From Myoxocephalus aenaeus (lineage: Eukaryota; Chordata; Actinopteri; Perciformes; Cottidae), in NCBI GenBank assembly GCA_038501785.1, contig JBAMJR010000151.1, positions 7,236,501-7,300,500 on the forward strand: a stretch of 64,000 nucleotides of DNA. Direction: 5' to 3'. Positions 13,690-26,905 of the stretch are shown piece after piece; position 1 is the stretch's first letter; every line of letters begins with the position of its first letter. The notes below the pieces were generated by a model. It saw only the letters and a program-made list of their open reading frames with translations, did not search any database and was not told where the DNA came from. Position numbers and translations under genes: made by a program.

Positions 13690-13754
13690 AAAAGGAAGGT
13701 CTCCTCTCATTCAGGTATTGATGTGCTTCAACCTTGACGCCTTCCTTTCTCACA

Positions 13755-13782
13755 TCACACACACACACACACACACACACAC
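13755..13782. repeat. (CA)n microsatellite
   Basis: 14 CA units, inverted partner of the GT tract at 13629. Confidence 0.95.
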
Positions 13783-13902
13783 GCTACACACACATCTACA
13801 TGCCTACAGTATACCTGACTGGAGCAAAGCAAGGTGTAATGGAACTCAATTCATTGGGAAGCAGCACTGAGAATAGATCACTCATTACTTGTCCCGAGGT
13901 CA

Positions 13903-13949
13903 CCCCCCCCCCCCCCCCCCCCCCCCACCACACACACACACACACACAC
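13903..13949. repeat. C24 homopolymer followed by (CA)n
   Basis: 24 consecutive C, ACCA, then about 10 CA units. Such a C run is unusual in vertebrate DNA and prone to sequencing error and i-motif/G-quadruplex folding. Confidence 0.95.
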
Positions 13950-13989
13950 CTGGCTGCAGGTGGCTGCTGGCATACATCGTGTCTACCTT

Positions 13990-15380
13990 CATTCTGAATC
14001 ATGGTAGCAGATGCTTTTTCCGTTGACGGCGTGTGGCACAATAAGAGCAGCATGACGCTAACACTGCTGGGCTGAGGGCTCAATTTCCAGTAGTGCCACC
14101 TGTGGTAAACCTGTATTATGTCTTACTAACACTTTAATTATACAATTTTCTATCACAGCATTACTGATTTGTTTTTTACTGTCTCTATGCACAAAATGCG
14201 AATAATGTATCAGTGTGGTTTATAGACAAGAGACATGTCACAGTTAAAAAAGCACAGGTGTAAATAATGAAGGTTCACTGTCACAATGTCGTGGGGCTTA
14301 CTTGGGCTTCCAGGGACCAAGTCAACACTAATTAGTAGTAGTATTGGTAACACCTGTGATTTACCCACGAGTCAAGTCAAAATGTCTGCTGTGAGAAAGG
14401 CCCGCTCCTGTTTACTCTGCACATGGTTGCGATCTATGAGAGGAATGTGAGTTGAGGGTATTTTGATGAAATTGAGGGCAACATATAACTTGCTATTCTT
14501 AAAATGTGGTTTCCCCTTTGTACAGAGCCTGGCAGTTATCAGGAATAAAATGTTTGATTGAATTTGCATGCACAACATTTTTGCATGTTCAAATTAGTTA
14601 GTTGATACATTTCCTACACCTAGTCCACCTACACATGGGCTTTTTTTGTTGTTTTGCCTGAATAGACTTCATGTGAAGACTGTGGGTGTGTCCAGAGTAT
14701 GCTCGTTTGACATCTGTCTGACCATCTGTTTTGTTTTGTTGCATCTTTTAGGGGGCGGGGGCAATTTAATCCTTTATCATTCTTATTGGTTCCTTGTGTT
14801 TTGTGACCTCATGCAATTCCATCAGATTTTTGCCCAAATGTAAACCTGAGCAGAAGTCCAATCAGACACTAGAAGTAAATACACCTGTGTCTACGATAAG
14901 ATGTACATACAACATTACAGTAATAAACATAGCACTTTTTTTTTTTTTTTTAATCACCAACAATATAATTTGACAGATTATTTTCAAAAGTATTTTCAAA
15001 TTAGAATACTTTAAAAATCAAATGTTGAACAAATCCTTCCCTGCTTTGAATTTGTGTGATTGGCCATTTGCCAGAGAGCACGTGTGCTAAATCAACTAAA
15101 ATGTACCAAATAAATAATCAAAAATATGGGCAAACTTAAAATGGCAAGAGTATGCTTTGTATGTGTATGTGTGTGTGTGCGCGTGTGTATGTCTGTGTGT
15201 GTTGGTAGTCAGATGCAGCTTCGTACGTGACGTCTGCTGAAAAGAACATCTCTGATCTCATTTGCAACAAAAGTGACATGTGTTGGTCTACGCATTTGTG
15301 TGTGTAAGCGGAGTGCCAGTCAGGGTGAGGGCCTGCATCATACTCATCACTGATGACCTGTCTACTCCAGTCAGACCTTG
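13990..15380. other. Non-coding stretch
   Basis: AT-rich unique DNA, a T-rich run at 14937-14951 and a degenerate GT patch at 15160-15202. No gene seen. Confidence 0.5.
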
Positions 15381-15381
15381 T

Positions 15382-15384
<3 letters not shown>

Positions 15385-15455
<71 letters not shown>
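15385..15455. repeat. (GT)n microsatellite
   Basis: About 35 GT units; its inverted partner (CA)n begins 82 bp downstream. Confidence 0.97.
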
Positions 15456-15458
<3 letters not shown>

Positions 15459-15535
15459 AAGAGGGGTGGGAGGGAGTCTTAAAATGTCACTTGGCACTTT
15501 TCCCTGCAGCTCCATCATTGACCTGATGGTAACCT

Positions 15536-15537
<2 letters not shown>

Positions 15538-15622
<85 letters not shown>
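15538..15622. repeat. (CA)n microsatellite
   Basis: About 42 CA units, complementary to the GT tract at 15385-15455. Confidence 0.97.
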
Positions 15623-15625
<3 letters not shown>

Positions 15626-15973
15626 ATACTAAAGTTTACTTTCCCTTTACAGAGTAAATGCTGGAAACAGATAGTAAATTTCGTGCAGAAATAAAACACA
15701 TTGTCATACTAATCTAATATCACTGACAGGTGAATCAGTGGATGTGTCTATCATGGTTACCTCTGTAATCGTACAGTGAGGAGTTTGTTGTTAACAGTAA
15801 GTGATATGTGATTACCAGTGTTTTAGCGGTTAATGTTACATTATTGACAAAGGTTTTAAAGTCAGACTATTGACGTTGTAAGGGTAGTAGTGGGCTAATT
15901 GATCAACCACTTACTTAATGCTGACAGCAATAAGAACATGTTGGAACTCCATCAGGAGGCTCTTATCAGCAAT

Positions 15974-16056
<83 letters not shown>
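15974..16056. repeat. (CA)n microsatellite
   Basis: About 41 pure CA units. Confidence 0.97.
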
Positions 16057-16057
<1 letters not shown>

Positions 16058-16382
16058 CGAGCACCATGTGAAAATGCACATAGAAATAAGCACATAAATA
16101 TACTTAGGGTTGGACTGAAATTGTTCAATAATACCTTTCGCAATAAATGTTCCATTACAGCCGTGTTTAATCGAGTCATACCGCGATCAGCTATGCAATA
16201 ACATTGCCTAAATAAAATTGGTTAAAATTAAGAAGGGTGGGATTTGGGCCATACAACTTCAAACTTCTAAACAGACGTTCTAAACATCATTGATGAACGT
16301 AGAAGCAAACTTTAACTTCCCCCCTCTCTGAGATGTTACATTAATAAGACTAAATGCAAGACTGTGTCTTGGTCTGCTATCA

Positions 16383-16385
<3 letters not shown>

Positions 16386-16419
<34 letters not shown>
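16386..16419. repeat. (TC)n microsatellite
   Basis: 17 TC units. Confidence 0.95.
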
Positions 16420-16420
<1 letters not shown>

Positions 16421-17297
16421 AGATGCCAACCGTAATGGCAGTGCCAGGCAGGTGATGGTGATGCCAAGCTGGAATGACACGCACTCACACACACACAAGC
16501 ATGCACAAACTTATCCCGACGGACGCTCTTAATTAGACTCCACCCGTCCCCCATGGTCCCTGTGGCAGGCGAGACAAAGGGAGGCTCACTCGTTTGGACG
16601 TGTGAGTATGTGTGTGTGTGTGTGTGTGAGTGTGTGTGTATGGTATGGTTGTGTCTGAGGGGCCTATCTTTAGCAGATGCTCATACCTCTCCCGTCTCTC
16701 TGTGTGCGGAGCAGTGGTGCTATCATTAAAGTGTCATTGAGAAGTGGCACCACTTAATTTTAGATGCTCTCACTGGGGGCACTGAGGGAGACGCTAGAGA
16801 CTGAGTATGTGGGGGTGGGGGGAACAGAGAGGGACGCTAGTAGAAAGATACAAAGGTATAAGATGAAGGGATTGGGAGGGGAATTGCATATAGGTTTAAA
16901 AGAACCTCAATACATAAAGAAGTGTCTGATATAATGTGATACAAATGTTTGCTCAAACAAATATCTAGTTGTATCCTTGCTTGTGTGTTTTGCTTCCAAA
17001 CAACTCAAACAAAACTCAGTTTTTGGATCCAGTCTCCTTTACTTTGTCAAGATTTTGCAATGAAGTTTGTTCCTGCATTAGCAAAGGTAGCTCATTGCAT
17101 TGCAAACAAGAAAATGGACAGAAATTTGTGTCAAAGAAGAACATAATTAAACAAAATATGACATAGAAACCAAAAAGTATGAGAAAGTAGGAATGAAAGA
17201 GGAAAAGAATGAAAACTACAGTGAGCAAGGGAGTATATTACACCTCTCTCAGCAATTTCCCAAACAACTGATTGCCCTGAGATGAGTTACATGAGAT

Positions 17298-17298
<1 letters not shown>

Positions 17299-17372
<74 letters not shown>
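17299..17372. repeat. (CA)n microsatellite
   Basis: 37 pure CA units. Confidence 0.97.
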
Positions 17373-17373
<1 letters not shown>

Positions 17374-17374
17374 C

Positions 17375-19835
17375 ATCCTGGTGGCGTCGGGCTCAGTAAT
17401 GAATCCATGTCTCAGGGACGTCAGGTGAGAAGCAGCACTTCCTATGGAGAACCCAAAATAACCAAGTGGTCGAGTGTTTGGAAGAGAGAAGACAGACAGT
17501 CAGTCAGAGAGACTGTGTACCTGTAGAGTGAAAGATAGGTGAGGGTATTTGAATCCATGAGAGAACCTAATGTATTGCAAATGCAGAGGCACGATATATA
17601 TATTCACATGCATATTACTTCCTCCATATACTTAATTTATTGACCTTGACATCTATGCCTCCCTTCTCTCTGTCTGCCCAATTTGTCAGTGAAATGTTCA
17701 CACATTGTCGTCGTCTTCAAAAGCAGGTATAGACGTGTTAATCCTGCCCCCATCCACCCTCCACTGCTCTCTGCTATTTAGATTTTGCCTGGAAGGCTAA
17801 TGTGTTTTCATAAGGCAGTTGCCAACACATACAGAACATTCTTCCACAGTCTCCGTAAACTGTTACTTTACTGGAGGGACTTTTTTTTGACTGCCTATTG
17901 CCACACAATCTTCTCTTTCTCACCCTTCCAGCCTGCCATCACGTTCTCCCTTCCAACTCCAGTCAAGGTCTTTCTGTTTTTAATGCTCGATAGTTTTGTG
18001 AAGTTTTCCAACTTACTCAGCTTTAGAAATGGCATTGAATGAAAGTAAGATTGTATTTATCTACGGAAGCTAGTAGAACAGAGGCTAGTCTGGACATGAC
18101 ATCAATAATAAAGTGTACATGTGAATTTAGAAATATTTGTACTGCGAGAGTGATGTGTTTAGAAAGCCTGCACAAGTTAAGTTGATATACTAAAAGTAAG
18201 TCAGCAAAACAAATGGAGACACAGATGTATCATCAGAATTGCGAAATTAAAAAGGTGGTAATGAGATGGCACTGGAGCACGAATTAGGTGGACCAAAAGT
18301 TTGTTTTTTGAATGCTACAAAAGCAATATCTGCGGTTGTGTTGATCTTTTAATATCAGAACCACCTATGATGAATACAAAGCATGTGTCTTAGTCCTTTT
18401 CCCAACCACAATGCCCTTCTTCTTAATTTACTATGCACTTCCCACAGTCTCCTCTCTCTCACCTCTCCTTGCAGCCACCCACTGCTCCCTCCACCCCCAT
18501 TCTCTCCTTGTTTGACACTCACTGTCATACAGTTTTGGCATCTGCTCTCTGCACCACCTCCCACATGTCTCCTTATACCTTCTCTCAACCATTACAACTC
18601 CATATAGTTGTGTACTCACTTTACATCTCTGTCCTTCTCCCTTTTTTTAAACCACTGTCTGCATGCTGTGTCTGTGTCTTGTCTCATAGCATGTGGTGTA
18701 CTCGATAGGGCAGCTGACTCCAAAGTCCTCATAGGATCTCTGTGTGTTGTTGGCTGGGGTTTGATATTAACACTTCCAGTGTTGGGACCCCTGGTGTCTT
18801 TTAGCCCTTTTTTCTCAGAATGGGATCCTTGTTTAACCCTCTCTGTTAACTTTTCTGAGTCTTGCCCTTGTCTGCGGCCTACAGACGTGTTTGTTATTGG
18901 CTGCACTCACTATAAAGGAGTCCTATAAACACAGGGACAGATAATGTAGACATTTTCAATAATAAAATATATTTAATTTCTACAAAATAGAACAGGGTAA
19001 TGGTGAGACCCCACAAGCATGAAGATTGTTTGTATTGCTCTATATTAGATATAATTTTGAAAGGTCAATTGTAAGAGCTGCTTGAGCGCATGAAATCACA
19101 CGGTAATTCAATCTGAAAGTCACAGAATGCATAAACCTATTTGCAACTTAAAATGTATGCAGTTTCTGATTAATCTAGTTTGTAAGTTTTGCAGTTTTGA
19201 AGCCTCGAGTGCTTTATTGTAGTATTTATGTGTATTATTTTTAATACATACGCATGTATGTATGTAAAATGGCCAACGTAATAAAGTCTAAGTGAGAAGT
19301 AGGGTCATTGTGTCATAGATTTCTAAAAAAAATCAGAGGCCATTTAAAAAAAAAAGCATTGGCATCACTTTTCAGACCTGGAGGTTGCCGTCTGGTCACT
19401 TGTTAACTTTTGCTTCCTGGTATTTTGTGTAGGGCAGGTATTGAACAGTCTGAGCTTCTTTGAAGGTTGTTTGTGCTAAAAGGTTTGATCAGGCCTCAAA
19501 GTCACAGGTTACATCAGTGACCATAACACACCACAACAGTGATGACATCAAGGAAGTGTAATGTAATGAGTCTTCAGTTGGTACTTGACTGCTGTTTTTG
19601 TACATTTGGACCGCTAATTAATGGTCCAACATGCTTCTATTGTACTCGGAGCAAACCAGCATTTAATCACAGAGGGTGATTTGTCATGGCTGCAACATCT
19701 GTCCCTTACAAGTATCACTGCACTCTCCATCCTTTGTGTGTGTCATTTAGAAAGTAGGATACAGTCATAAGGTTTGTGTTATGAGTGGATCACGATAGTC
19801 TGCCATGAGAAGAGATGACGGAGAAAATAACACAC
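17375..19835. other. Non-coding stretch
   Basis: Unique AT-rich DNA; pyrimidine-rich 18410-18600 produces small spurious frames. No supported exon. Confidence 0.5.
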
Positions 19836-19837
19836 TG

Positions 19838-20280
19838 TAAGTTAATTAAACGCTAGAGAAAGAGGAGAAACAAGAAAAGGTAAGGTGAAAAGGACTAAGG
19901 AAAAAGAAAAAAGAAGGAATGAGAATAAGATTGGAAATGGGAAAGGAGAACGCCAGTGACAAAAAAGAACTGAAGGCGACCGGAGGTAAGACAGGAGTCG
20001 AGTGGGGACCTGAAGAAGGGATGAGAGAGGAGAGAATGAGGAGGAAAAAGGAGTGAGGCCCTCTTCATTTATTGCTCCAGTGGAGAAGAACGTAGAGCTC
20101 TCTAATGGCGCTGCCGTGGTAATAACAATAAAAACCACGAGAACACGAGAAAGAAGAGAGACGAAGAAGGAGAGACAAAAAGAGAGAGGTTAGGACAGAG
20201 GGGGAAACATAAAGCATGATTGTTTTCTTTCTACATTTCCATATTTTCCCATATAGCTCCCCCTCTCTTTCTTTCTCTAC
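19838..20280. repeat. Purine-rich tract switching to pyrimidine-rich
   Basis: Plus-strand purines dominate 19850-20215 (GAGAAAGAGGAGAAACAAG, GAGAGAGGTTAGGACAGAGG). The strand then flips to pyrimidines (CTCCCCCTCTCTTTCTTTCT) just before the (CA)n at 20293. Non-coding. Confidence 0.6.
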
Positions 20281-20291
20281 ACCCTCCATCC

Positions 20292-20292
<1 letters not shown>

Positions 20293-20346
<54 letters not shown>
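20293..20346. repeat. (CA)n microsatellite
   Basis: 27 CA units at the right end of a pyrimidine-rich stretch. Confidence 0.97.
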
Positions 20347-20349
<3 letters not shown>

Positions 20350-20893
20350 TTCCCTCTCTTCCTCTTTTCAGTCTTTCCGCTGTTGGCACTGTGTGTCCTT
20401 GCTCTATGCTTTGTTAGGCAGGGCAGTGGCACTGCTGTAGTTGCTGTGTCAGGGCTTTCTATTGGTGGTGATTAATGTATGGAGATGGACTGATCGTCAC
20501 CAGCCACCAACAATATTCTCACCGCAGGCCCAGCGGAGGTGCACACTGGGGGTAGCGGACATGGAGACAGCCTGTAAATGGGTGTCAGCCGCACTGAATC
20601 ATAAATGCTTGTTGTATTTGGACACGTATCAGACACACATACAAACATATACAAAAGTGCATTCTATTCATAATAGGAAAACATTTGAAAGTTTTTCTTC
20701 CTAATTTTGAGAAACATCTCATAACTGAGATAGTCATATCTAAAGATGACATGGCAAAGATCTTGGTGCTGAAAAAACGAACCATTAAATAATATGGAGC
20801 GCTGAAAACAGTTGTTATTTAATGATTGTAAATAACAAGTAGAATTTGCGCAGCAAACCTTGTGCCAGCTTATTACGGCCCACACTGCATATC

Positions 20894-20896
20894 TGT

Positions 20897-20949
<53 letters not shown>
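20894..20949. repeat. (GT)n microsatellite with GC variants
   Basis: GCGT variants at the left edge, then about 20 pure GT units. Confidence 0.96.
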
Positions 20950-20950
<1 letters not shown>

Positions 20951-21045
20951 TTAGGCCACTGAGACAGTAGATAAATTAGGTTTGGGAAGAAAATGAAAGT
21001 GCAAGATATACTGGATCGCCCTGTGAGAGTTCATGTAGTAAGTAG

Positions 21046-21156
<111 letters not shown>

Positions 21157-21189
21157 CTTCCCTCCCTTCCTTCCTATCCACCTTCCCAT

Positions 21190-21930
21190 CCATCAGGCCA
21201 TCTCAGGGAGCTGCCCGCGGTTCCACTGGCTGGTTTAATTGTTAATGCTAATTGCTATTTATTGGCTCAGATGCAAATGATAGGCTGGCCAAAGTGAAAT
21301 TTTATGAGGAGTGAACTCCCCCTCTCACACAAATTGAAAAAGTGAAACAAGAGGAAGAGGGAAATGAGGCGAGAAGAGAGGAGCTTAATGGAGGCTCTTT
21401 AATGGCAGAGAGCAAAAATTAAGACTGATTTAAGACACAGAGCTAAATCCCCACCAAAATCCTTTGTGATCCCCTCTCAGAAAGACACCCATTTGGCACA
21501 GGAGAAGAGGAAAAAAAAGGAGAGGAGAAATTTGAAACTGATTTAGTCCTGAAAGCTTGCTGTCAATATTACATGGTAAAATTATTTGGAGTTTGAATTT
21601 GATTCGAAAGTAAAATTAGCTGGCGGTTCTTGACCCTAAGCCCTGAAAAAAACTTTCAAAGTAAATAAGTTCCGAATCCCCAAAAAATCGGCATAGATAG
21701 CCAGATAGAAAGACAGACTCCGCTTCACACTTGATAACGGCAAAGACACAGTGGAATAATTGCATTAGAGGAAAGCATATGGAGAATGACACTGGGCTAA
21801 GGTCAAACTCAGCCCGCGGCAGCCTCTCACTGGCTCCATTTGTACCAACTGAGCTTGCACTTGAACATCATCCGCTTTCTAATACACTCTAAAAGGCAAA
21901 GCAGTATTTGCACAGCACATTATCTTAATG
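21190..21930. promoter_or_regulatory. Possible conserved regulatory block with octamer site
   Basis: This is unique AT-rich DNA with an exact octamer ATGCAAAT at 21271-21278. Upstream of it lie several homeodomain-type cores (TTTAATTG, TTAATG, CTAATTG). Long A-rich but non-repetitive stretches continue to about 21930. There is no coding potential. The density of POU/homeobox-like words suggests an enhancer; this is inference. Confidence 0.28.
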
Positions 21931-21941
21931 CAAGCCCGAGA

Positions 21942-21983
21942 ATGTGTGTGTGTGTGTGTGCGTGTGTGTGTGTGTGTGTGTGT
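21942..21983. repeat. (GT)n microsatellite
   Basis: About 20 GT units with one CG variant. Confidence 0.95.
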
Positions 21984-22213
21984 CCAAGCACAGGACGAGC
22001 TTTGCGGTCCTGTGACACAACAGTGTCCTCTTTTTAGGCTCGCTCATTTGTTTTTCATCCATCCATTACTCCCGTCCTCCCTCCTCTCCATCCCTCACTC
22101 CATCACTCCGTCTGATTGAAGGATCTTCTCTATATCCTCAAGGTGTGATCGCCCCGCCAATTAAAGACCAATCCAATCGCATCTGAGCTTCTGCGTGTTT
22201 ATGTGTGGGGGAG

Positions 22214-22215
<2 letters not shown>

Positions 22216-22249
<34 letters not shown>

Positions 22250-22277
22250 ATACACTTATATGTATGAGAATGTATGC

Positions 22278-22332
<55 letters not shown>
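22216..22332. repeat. Two (GT)n arrays split by a TA/AT-rich spacer
   Basis: GT arrays at 22216-22245 and 22280-22332 with a variant spacer (TATACACTTATATG); both likely derive from one array. Confidence 0.94.
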
Positions 22333-22334
<2 letters not shown>

Positions 22335-23572
22335 ATGTGAGATCTGGGAGGTTAATGCAGTTAGGGTTATTTCACAGTCCATTAAGAAGCTTATGTTGAC
22401 CTTCTGACCCGAAAGCCAACAACACAGAATCCATTATCATGACAATAGGACTGTGTGCGCACGCATGTGTATAGAAGTGTGTATGTGTGACTGTGGACTG
22501 AATTTGACATGGTTATGCCATGTGGAATATCCAAGTATAAGAGTGATGATCAGCGGGACAGAAAGGTAAAGAGAGAGAGAGAAAGATACGGACAACTCGA
22601 CAGCAAGAGAGAATGCATGCACAACTTCCTGTCATCTCTCTCTCTCTGTGACAACTGAAGGTTTAGTTATTCAATTTGTACCATTATAGTTTACAGAGTG
22701 GAGGAGGAAGGACAATCAGTGGCCATGCAAAAAGAAACAGAAGATGCTGACGCCAGACTTTATTTTGGTGGCCGAGAATTTGATTCAATTACGTAGAGAG
22801 CAAAACCTAGTAGGTGCCGTATGTATGCGAGTGTGGTGTGTGCGTGCGTGTGAGCGTGTGGTTAACAGATGAAGCCATCACTGGAAAAAGAAGTTTGTCA
22901 GCTGTGAAGACAACACGAGTAACTGCTACACAAAAAAAGCACGACTGTAAAATAAATGGTATTTTCCACCTTGCTTCAAGACTGCAGTACGTCTGCATGT
23001 AAAATAAAGATTTATTTATTTATTTAATCCATTTATTTTCCTTTCCAACAGTAAAACATTATCAGTTATACTTCATTAGAATAATTAAATACTTATTTTA
23101 ATATTTTTTTTCACAAATGACTAAAAAAGAATTGTGCATTTGTGTGTTAGGAAGAGCAAAATGTAAAAACAGAGAAAGGTTCATTACCTATCTCTTTTAA
23201 ATGATCAACAATACAAACAGGATATAAGACCCTTTGTTGAAAACTGAATACATAAAGAACTTAATTTATGTAAAAATGATATATGTTTCATATTTCACAG
23301 AGATAAAAAAAAGAAAGAAATTGTCAAACATGTTTCTGCATGAAACAATCCAATAATTAATTTGACAATAAACAATTCCACTTTGAGACAAGATCTCCTT
23401 GTTTCTCTTTCTCTCAATTTCTCTCCTGTAATTCATTTACTTCAATCTCTCTCGCTCTCTTTCTCATCTGTTTATCCACTTATTTCCCTAACACTGGGTG
23501 GCTAACCCTGACCCTCACCTTGCCCCTCACTATCCACACCTCTAGGATGATTATTGATCCACATGTACCCCT

Positions 23573-23604
23573 CCCCCCCCCCCACACACACACACACACA
23601 CACA
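23573..23604. repeat. C11 run plus (CA)n
   Basis: Eleven C followed by about 10 CA units, similar in design to 13903-13949. Confidence 0.93.
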
Positions 23605-24061
23605 GACACAGAGGCCTGGCTGCTGTGTCCATGGCTAATGGGACAAGCAGGGCCAGTCTGGGTCTGGATGGGTTACAGTTTGGAGGCCTATAAATAAACT
23701 TACAATACCCGAGGGAATGTCTAGATTGAATTTATTACATTTTTGGTCACAGCTTGAAACATTTTATTTGTAAAGAACAGGATTCACACTTATGGAATTG
23801 AAGGCTATACAGAAGTGAAGATGATAAAACAAAATATATACATATATAACAGAAAATGAAAAATGATTGAACAAAATAGATGAATTGATACTTCTGCTTC
23901 ATCAATCTTTACTTTTATTGTGTAACATAAGACCTCTTTTAGCAAAAAAACAACTTGACTTCATGAGAAGCCACCAAAGAAGTTTACAAGGAGCATATAA
24001 GGATGAAAAAACAAAGAAAAACTCTTTAACACTTCCTTCCTCTGCTCAGCTTACCTGCTCT

Positions 24062-24077
24062 CTCACTCTCTCTCACT

Positions 24078-24162
<85 letters not shown>
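24062..24162. repeat. (TC)n-type stretch passing into (CA)n
   Basis: TCTCACTC words (24062-24080) lead into about 41 pure CA units. Confidence 0.96.
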
Positions 24163-24165
<3 letters not shown>

Positions 24166-25296
24166 CCCCTTCGCCCTTCACCTCTGCTCTCCCCTCAGAT
24201 GTTTGGTGTTTGAGTGTGTGTGAAATCAGTCAGTTATAGTAGTAGTAATAGTTTCACCCTGTGTGGTTGCCTATGTGCATCTGACAGTATGTAGTTATGT
24301 GAGTGTGTGTGACAGCACACACAGACAGTTACAATTGATATCCCTGGTTGTGTCTTTGCGTCCCAGGCAATATGTTGCCTGTTCAGGGACTTATCAAACT
24401 GATGGATGGGAGGGGGGCAGAGCCCTAGGGACCCCTGCCTTAATCAACCACACACACACACTGCAACAATTTGAGCACTTGCAACTTAAGACAGTATGGT
24501 GTGCATGTTTCTACCTGTGTCTCTGGAATCAAACACTTTGAATAATGACCATGAAAGCACTTAAAAAGCACAAACACTGTTGAAGGTAAACACAAAATGC
24601 AGAGGTTTGTACACACAGAATGCATGCAAACACACTGTATACACGCATCCTACGGCAGCCATAGATAGAATAGAAATAGAAGCACGTCCGTGTGTTTCAG
24701 AGCTTGCAAACTATGCATCGTAGTTTTTTTTTGTGAATTATATAATTATTGTAATAAATAAATATATTTTGAATCAATCTTTAATTTTGTTTCCTTATTT
24801 TTCTGCAAATATTTGATATGTTCATGTTTAAATCAGTCATCAGTGTTGCCATTTACAATATGTAATTAATACAGTACTATCACATCATGTTTCTATTTCA
24901 TATATTTAATGTTTAAGGAGAAGTTAAGCAAAACATTTCCAATCATCATTTCTCAAAGACTCAAATGACTACGGTGTGTTTACTTATCTAAAGCAAATCA
25001 ATAATATTCATTTAATTCCTTCATCATTCCACAATCTGAATAAATCCATCACTTAATTTAACTTGATGGAGAAAATTGAATTTCAGCTGTACATTAAGCT
25101 GTGATTAAATTTATATTTGAAACATTTGTCTTTGGTCTCATGCAGTTTCACCTCTCTGCGCCTGAGTGTCTGTGTGTGTGTCTGTGTGTGTATATGCACG
25201 CACTAACTCTGTTTTAATGACTCTGGAAGCTGTTTATCAGTGAAGGGTATACAATGCTCCGTTGTCAGTACTGTCCAAAACAACACTGGGACAAAG

Positions 25297-25298
<2 letters not shown>

Positions 25299-25349
<51 letters not shown>
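25299..25349. repeat. (CA)n microsatellite
   Basis: About 25 CA units. Confidence 0.96.
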
Positions 25350-25354
<5 letters not shown>

Positions 25355-26639
25355 TATAGATGACGACGCTCACTAAATTGTCCTTCACACAGCTCTCCCT
25401 GTATATTGACTGTGTGTCTTTTTTCTCAAGCTGGCGTTATTGTCAAATTGTTTCTCAAACGGGACACAATTGAAAAGGCGGACAGTTGTTCAATGGCTTG
25501 AGTTTTACCATTGATTACCAATAGGGCCGTCATTTCGTCTGTCGGCATGGAGGAACGGAGAGAAACTCTGCTCTGTACTCCCACGACCGCTGTCTTTTTA
25601 TTTTTTAACACATACACATGCATACACACACACACATACACACACAAGTGCACATACATTCGCACAAACACAGGCAGATATTTGTGCATATGTCCATGCA
25701 TATGCACACATATCCCCTTTCATTTAAATATTGCCCCTGTCCCAATGCATTCTATTACTTGATACAGATCAATTGAAGCCAAGGAGACACCACACACACA
25801 CAACAACAAGCTGTGTGTAGCCCGCAGGCAGATGGTATCTGCAGTAGACGCTTGTTATTCTCAACAACTCTGATATGGAGATCATTAGCACAAGGAAAAC
25901 ACTAAAGTACGTTGCAACACCTGAAGCGTATACACGAGATACAACTTTTTACTTTGGAAATCACCATATTAAAGCAGCCATGTGTGTGATTTTTCTCTGT
26001 AATATATTGCTGTTAAATTTATTGAATACATATGCCGCAGCTAAAAACTAAAGATATGCAGATTATTGGACGTGAGGAACACTTTAAAATAGATGGAATG
26101 ACAGATAACAGTACCTGAAAAAGGTTATTTAAAATGTTCATTTTTAACATAAATCTAAAAAGAAAAATGCAAAGATAGAATATCCCTCATAATGTTCCCC
26201 CCGAGACAAATAATTGTTGTTCAACAGTAAACATATTGCACACTTGTGAATTATGTTGTTATTTTACATTTTTGTGTAAAAGTTCACTCCTCCAAACTTG
26301 TTAGAGAATGTCCAATGTAAATAAAACACCAGCAAATTATTAAAAGCTATAGGATGTCCTTAAAGTTAAAAAGATGATGAAGCAGAAGGCAAGCGCTCAG
26401 TAACTTTATACCAGTAGACGGTGTTTTGTGTCAATGAAAAATTATTCTGATGCAAATAATGTGCTGTACTTCTATAAATGCAAAGTTAGTGTCAGTTTGT
26501 TTAAACAAGTCGAAAAGTGGGAGATTTAGACCTATTGTAGAAAACCCATTACTTAAACTGGATCATGGTCCATGCCTACTCCAAATTATATGAATAAGTT
26601 CTGTCATATTCATTGAATTCTGCTGTAACTCTGTTCATT

Positions 26640-26905
26640 CTCTGTTCACATGACATATATTGCTTCTGTCCATCCGGGGAGAGGGCTCCTCCTCTGTTGC
26701 TCTCCTGAAGGTTTCTTCCCCTTTTTTCCCTGTGAAAGTTTTTTTTCTTCTATTTTTTGGGGGGGGGGGGGGGGGGGGGGAGTTTTTCTTGATCCAATGT
26801 GTGGTCCCGGGACAGGGATGTCGTATGTGTACAGATTGTAAAGCCCTCCGAGGCAAATTTGTGATTTTGGGCTGGACAAAATAAACTTAATTGAATTGAA
26901 TTAAA
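26640..26905 (+). mobile_element. L2-clade-like LINE 3' tail with (TTGAA)n end
   Basis: The stretch has the arrangement of a very common fish retroelement tail: a CTCCTGAAGGTTTCTTCCCC region, then CAGGGATGTCGTATGTGTAC, AGATTGTAAAGCCCTCCGAG, and TGATTTTGGGCTGGACAAA. It ends in ATAAACTTAATTGAATTGAA. The AAAGCCC...GGGCT pair forms the short stem-loop expected at the 3' end of L2-clade elements. A 22-base G run (26759-26780) replaces a usually short T/G-rich segment. Confidence 0.7.

Larger units (their letters stand above)
22335..26635. other. AT-rich non-coding stretch with three microsatellites
   Basis: Apart from the arrays at 23573, 24062 and 25299 I see only unique AT-rich DNA; 25600-25700 is a degenerate ACACATAC-type patch. 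No exon signals. Confidence 0.5.
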
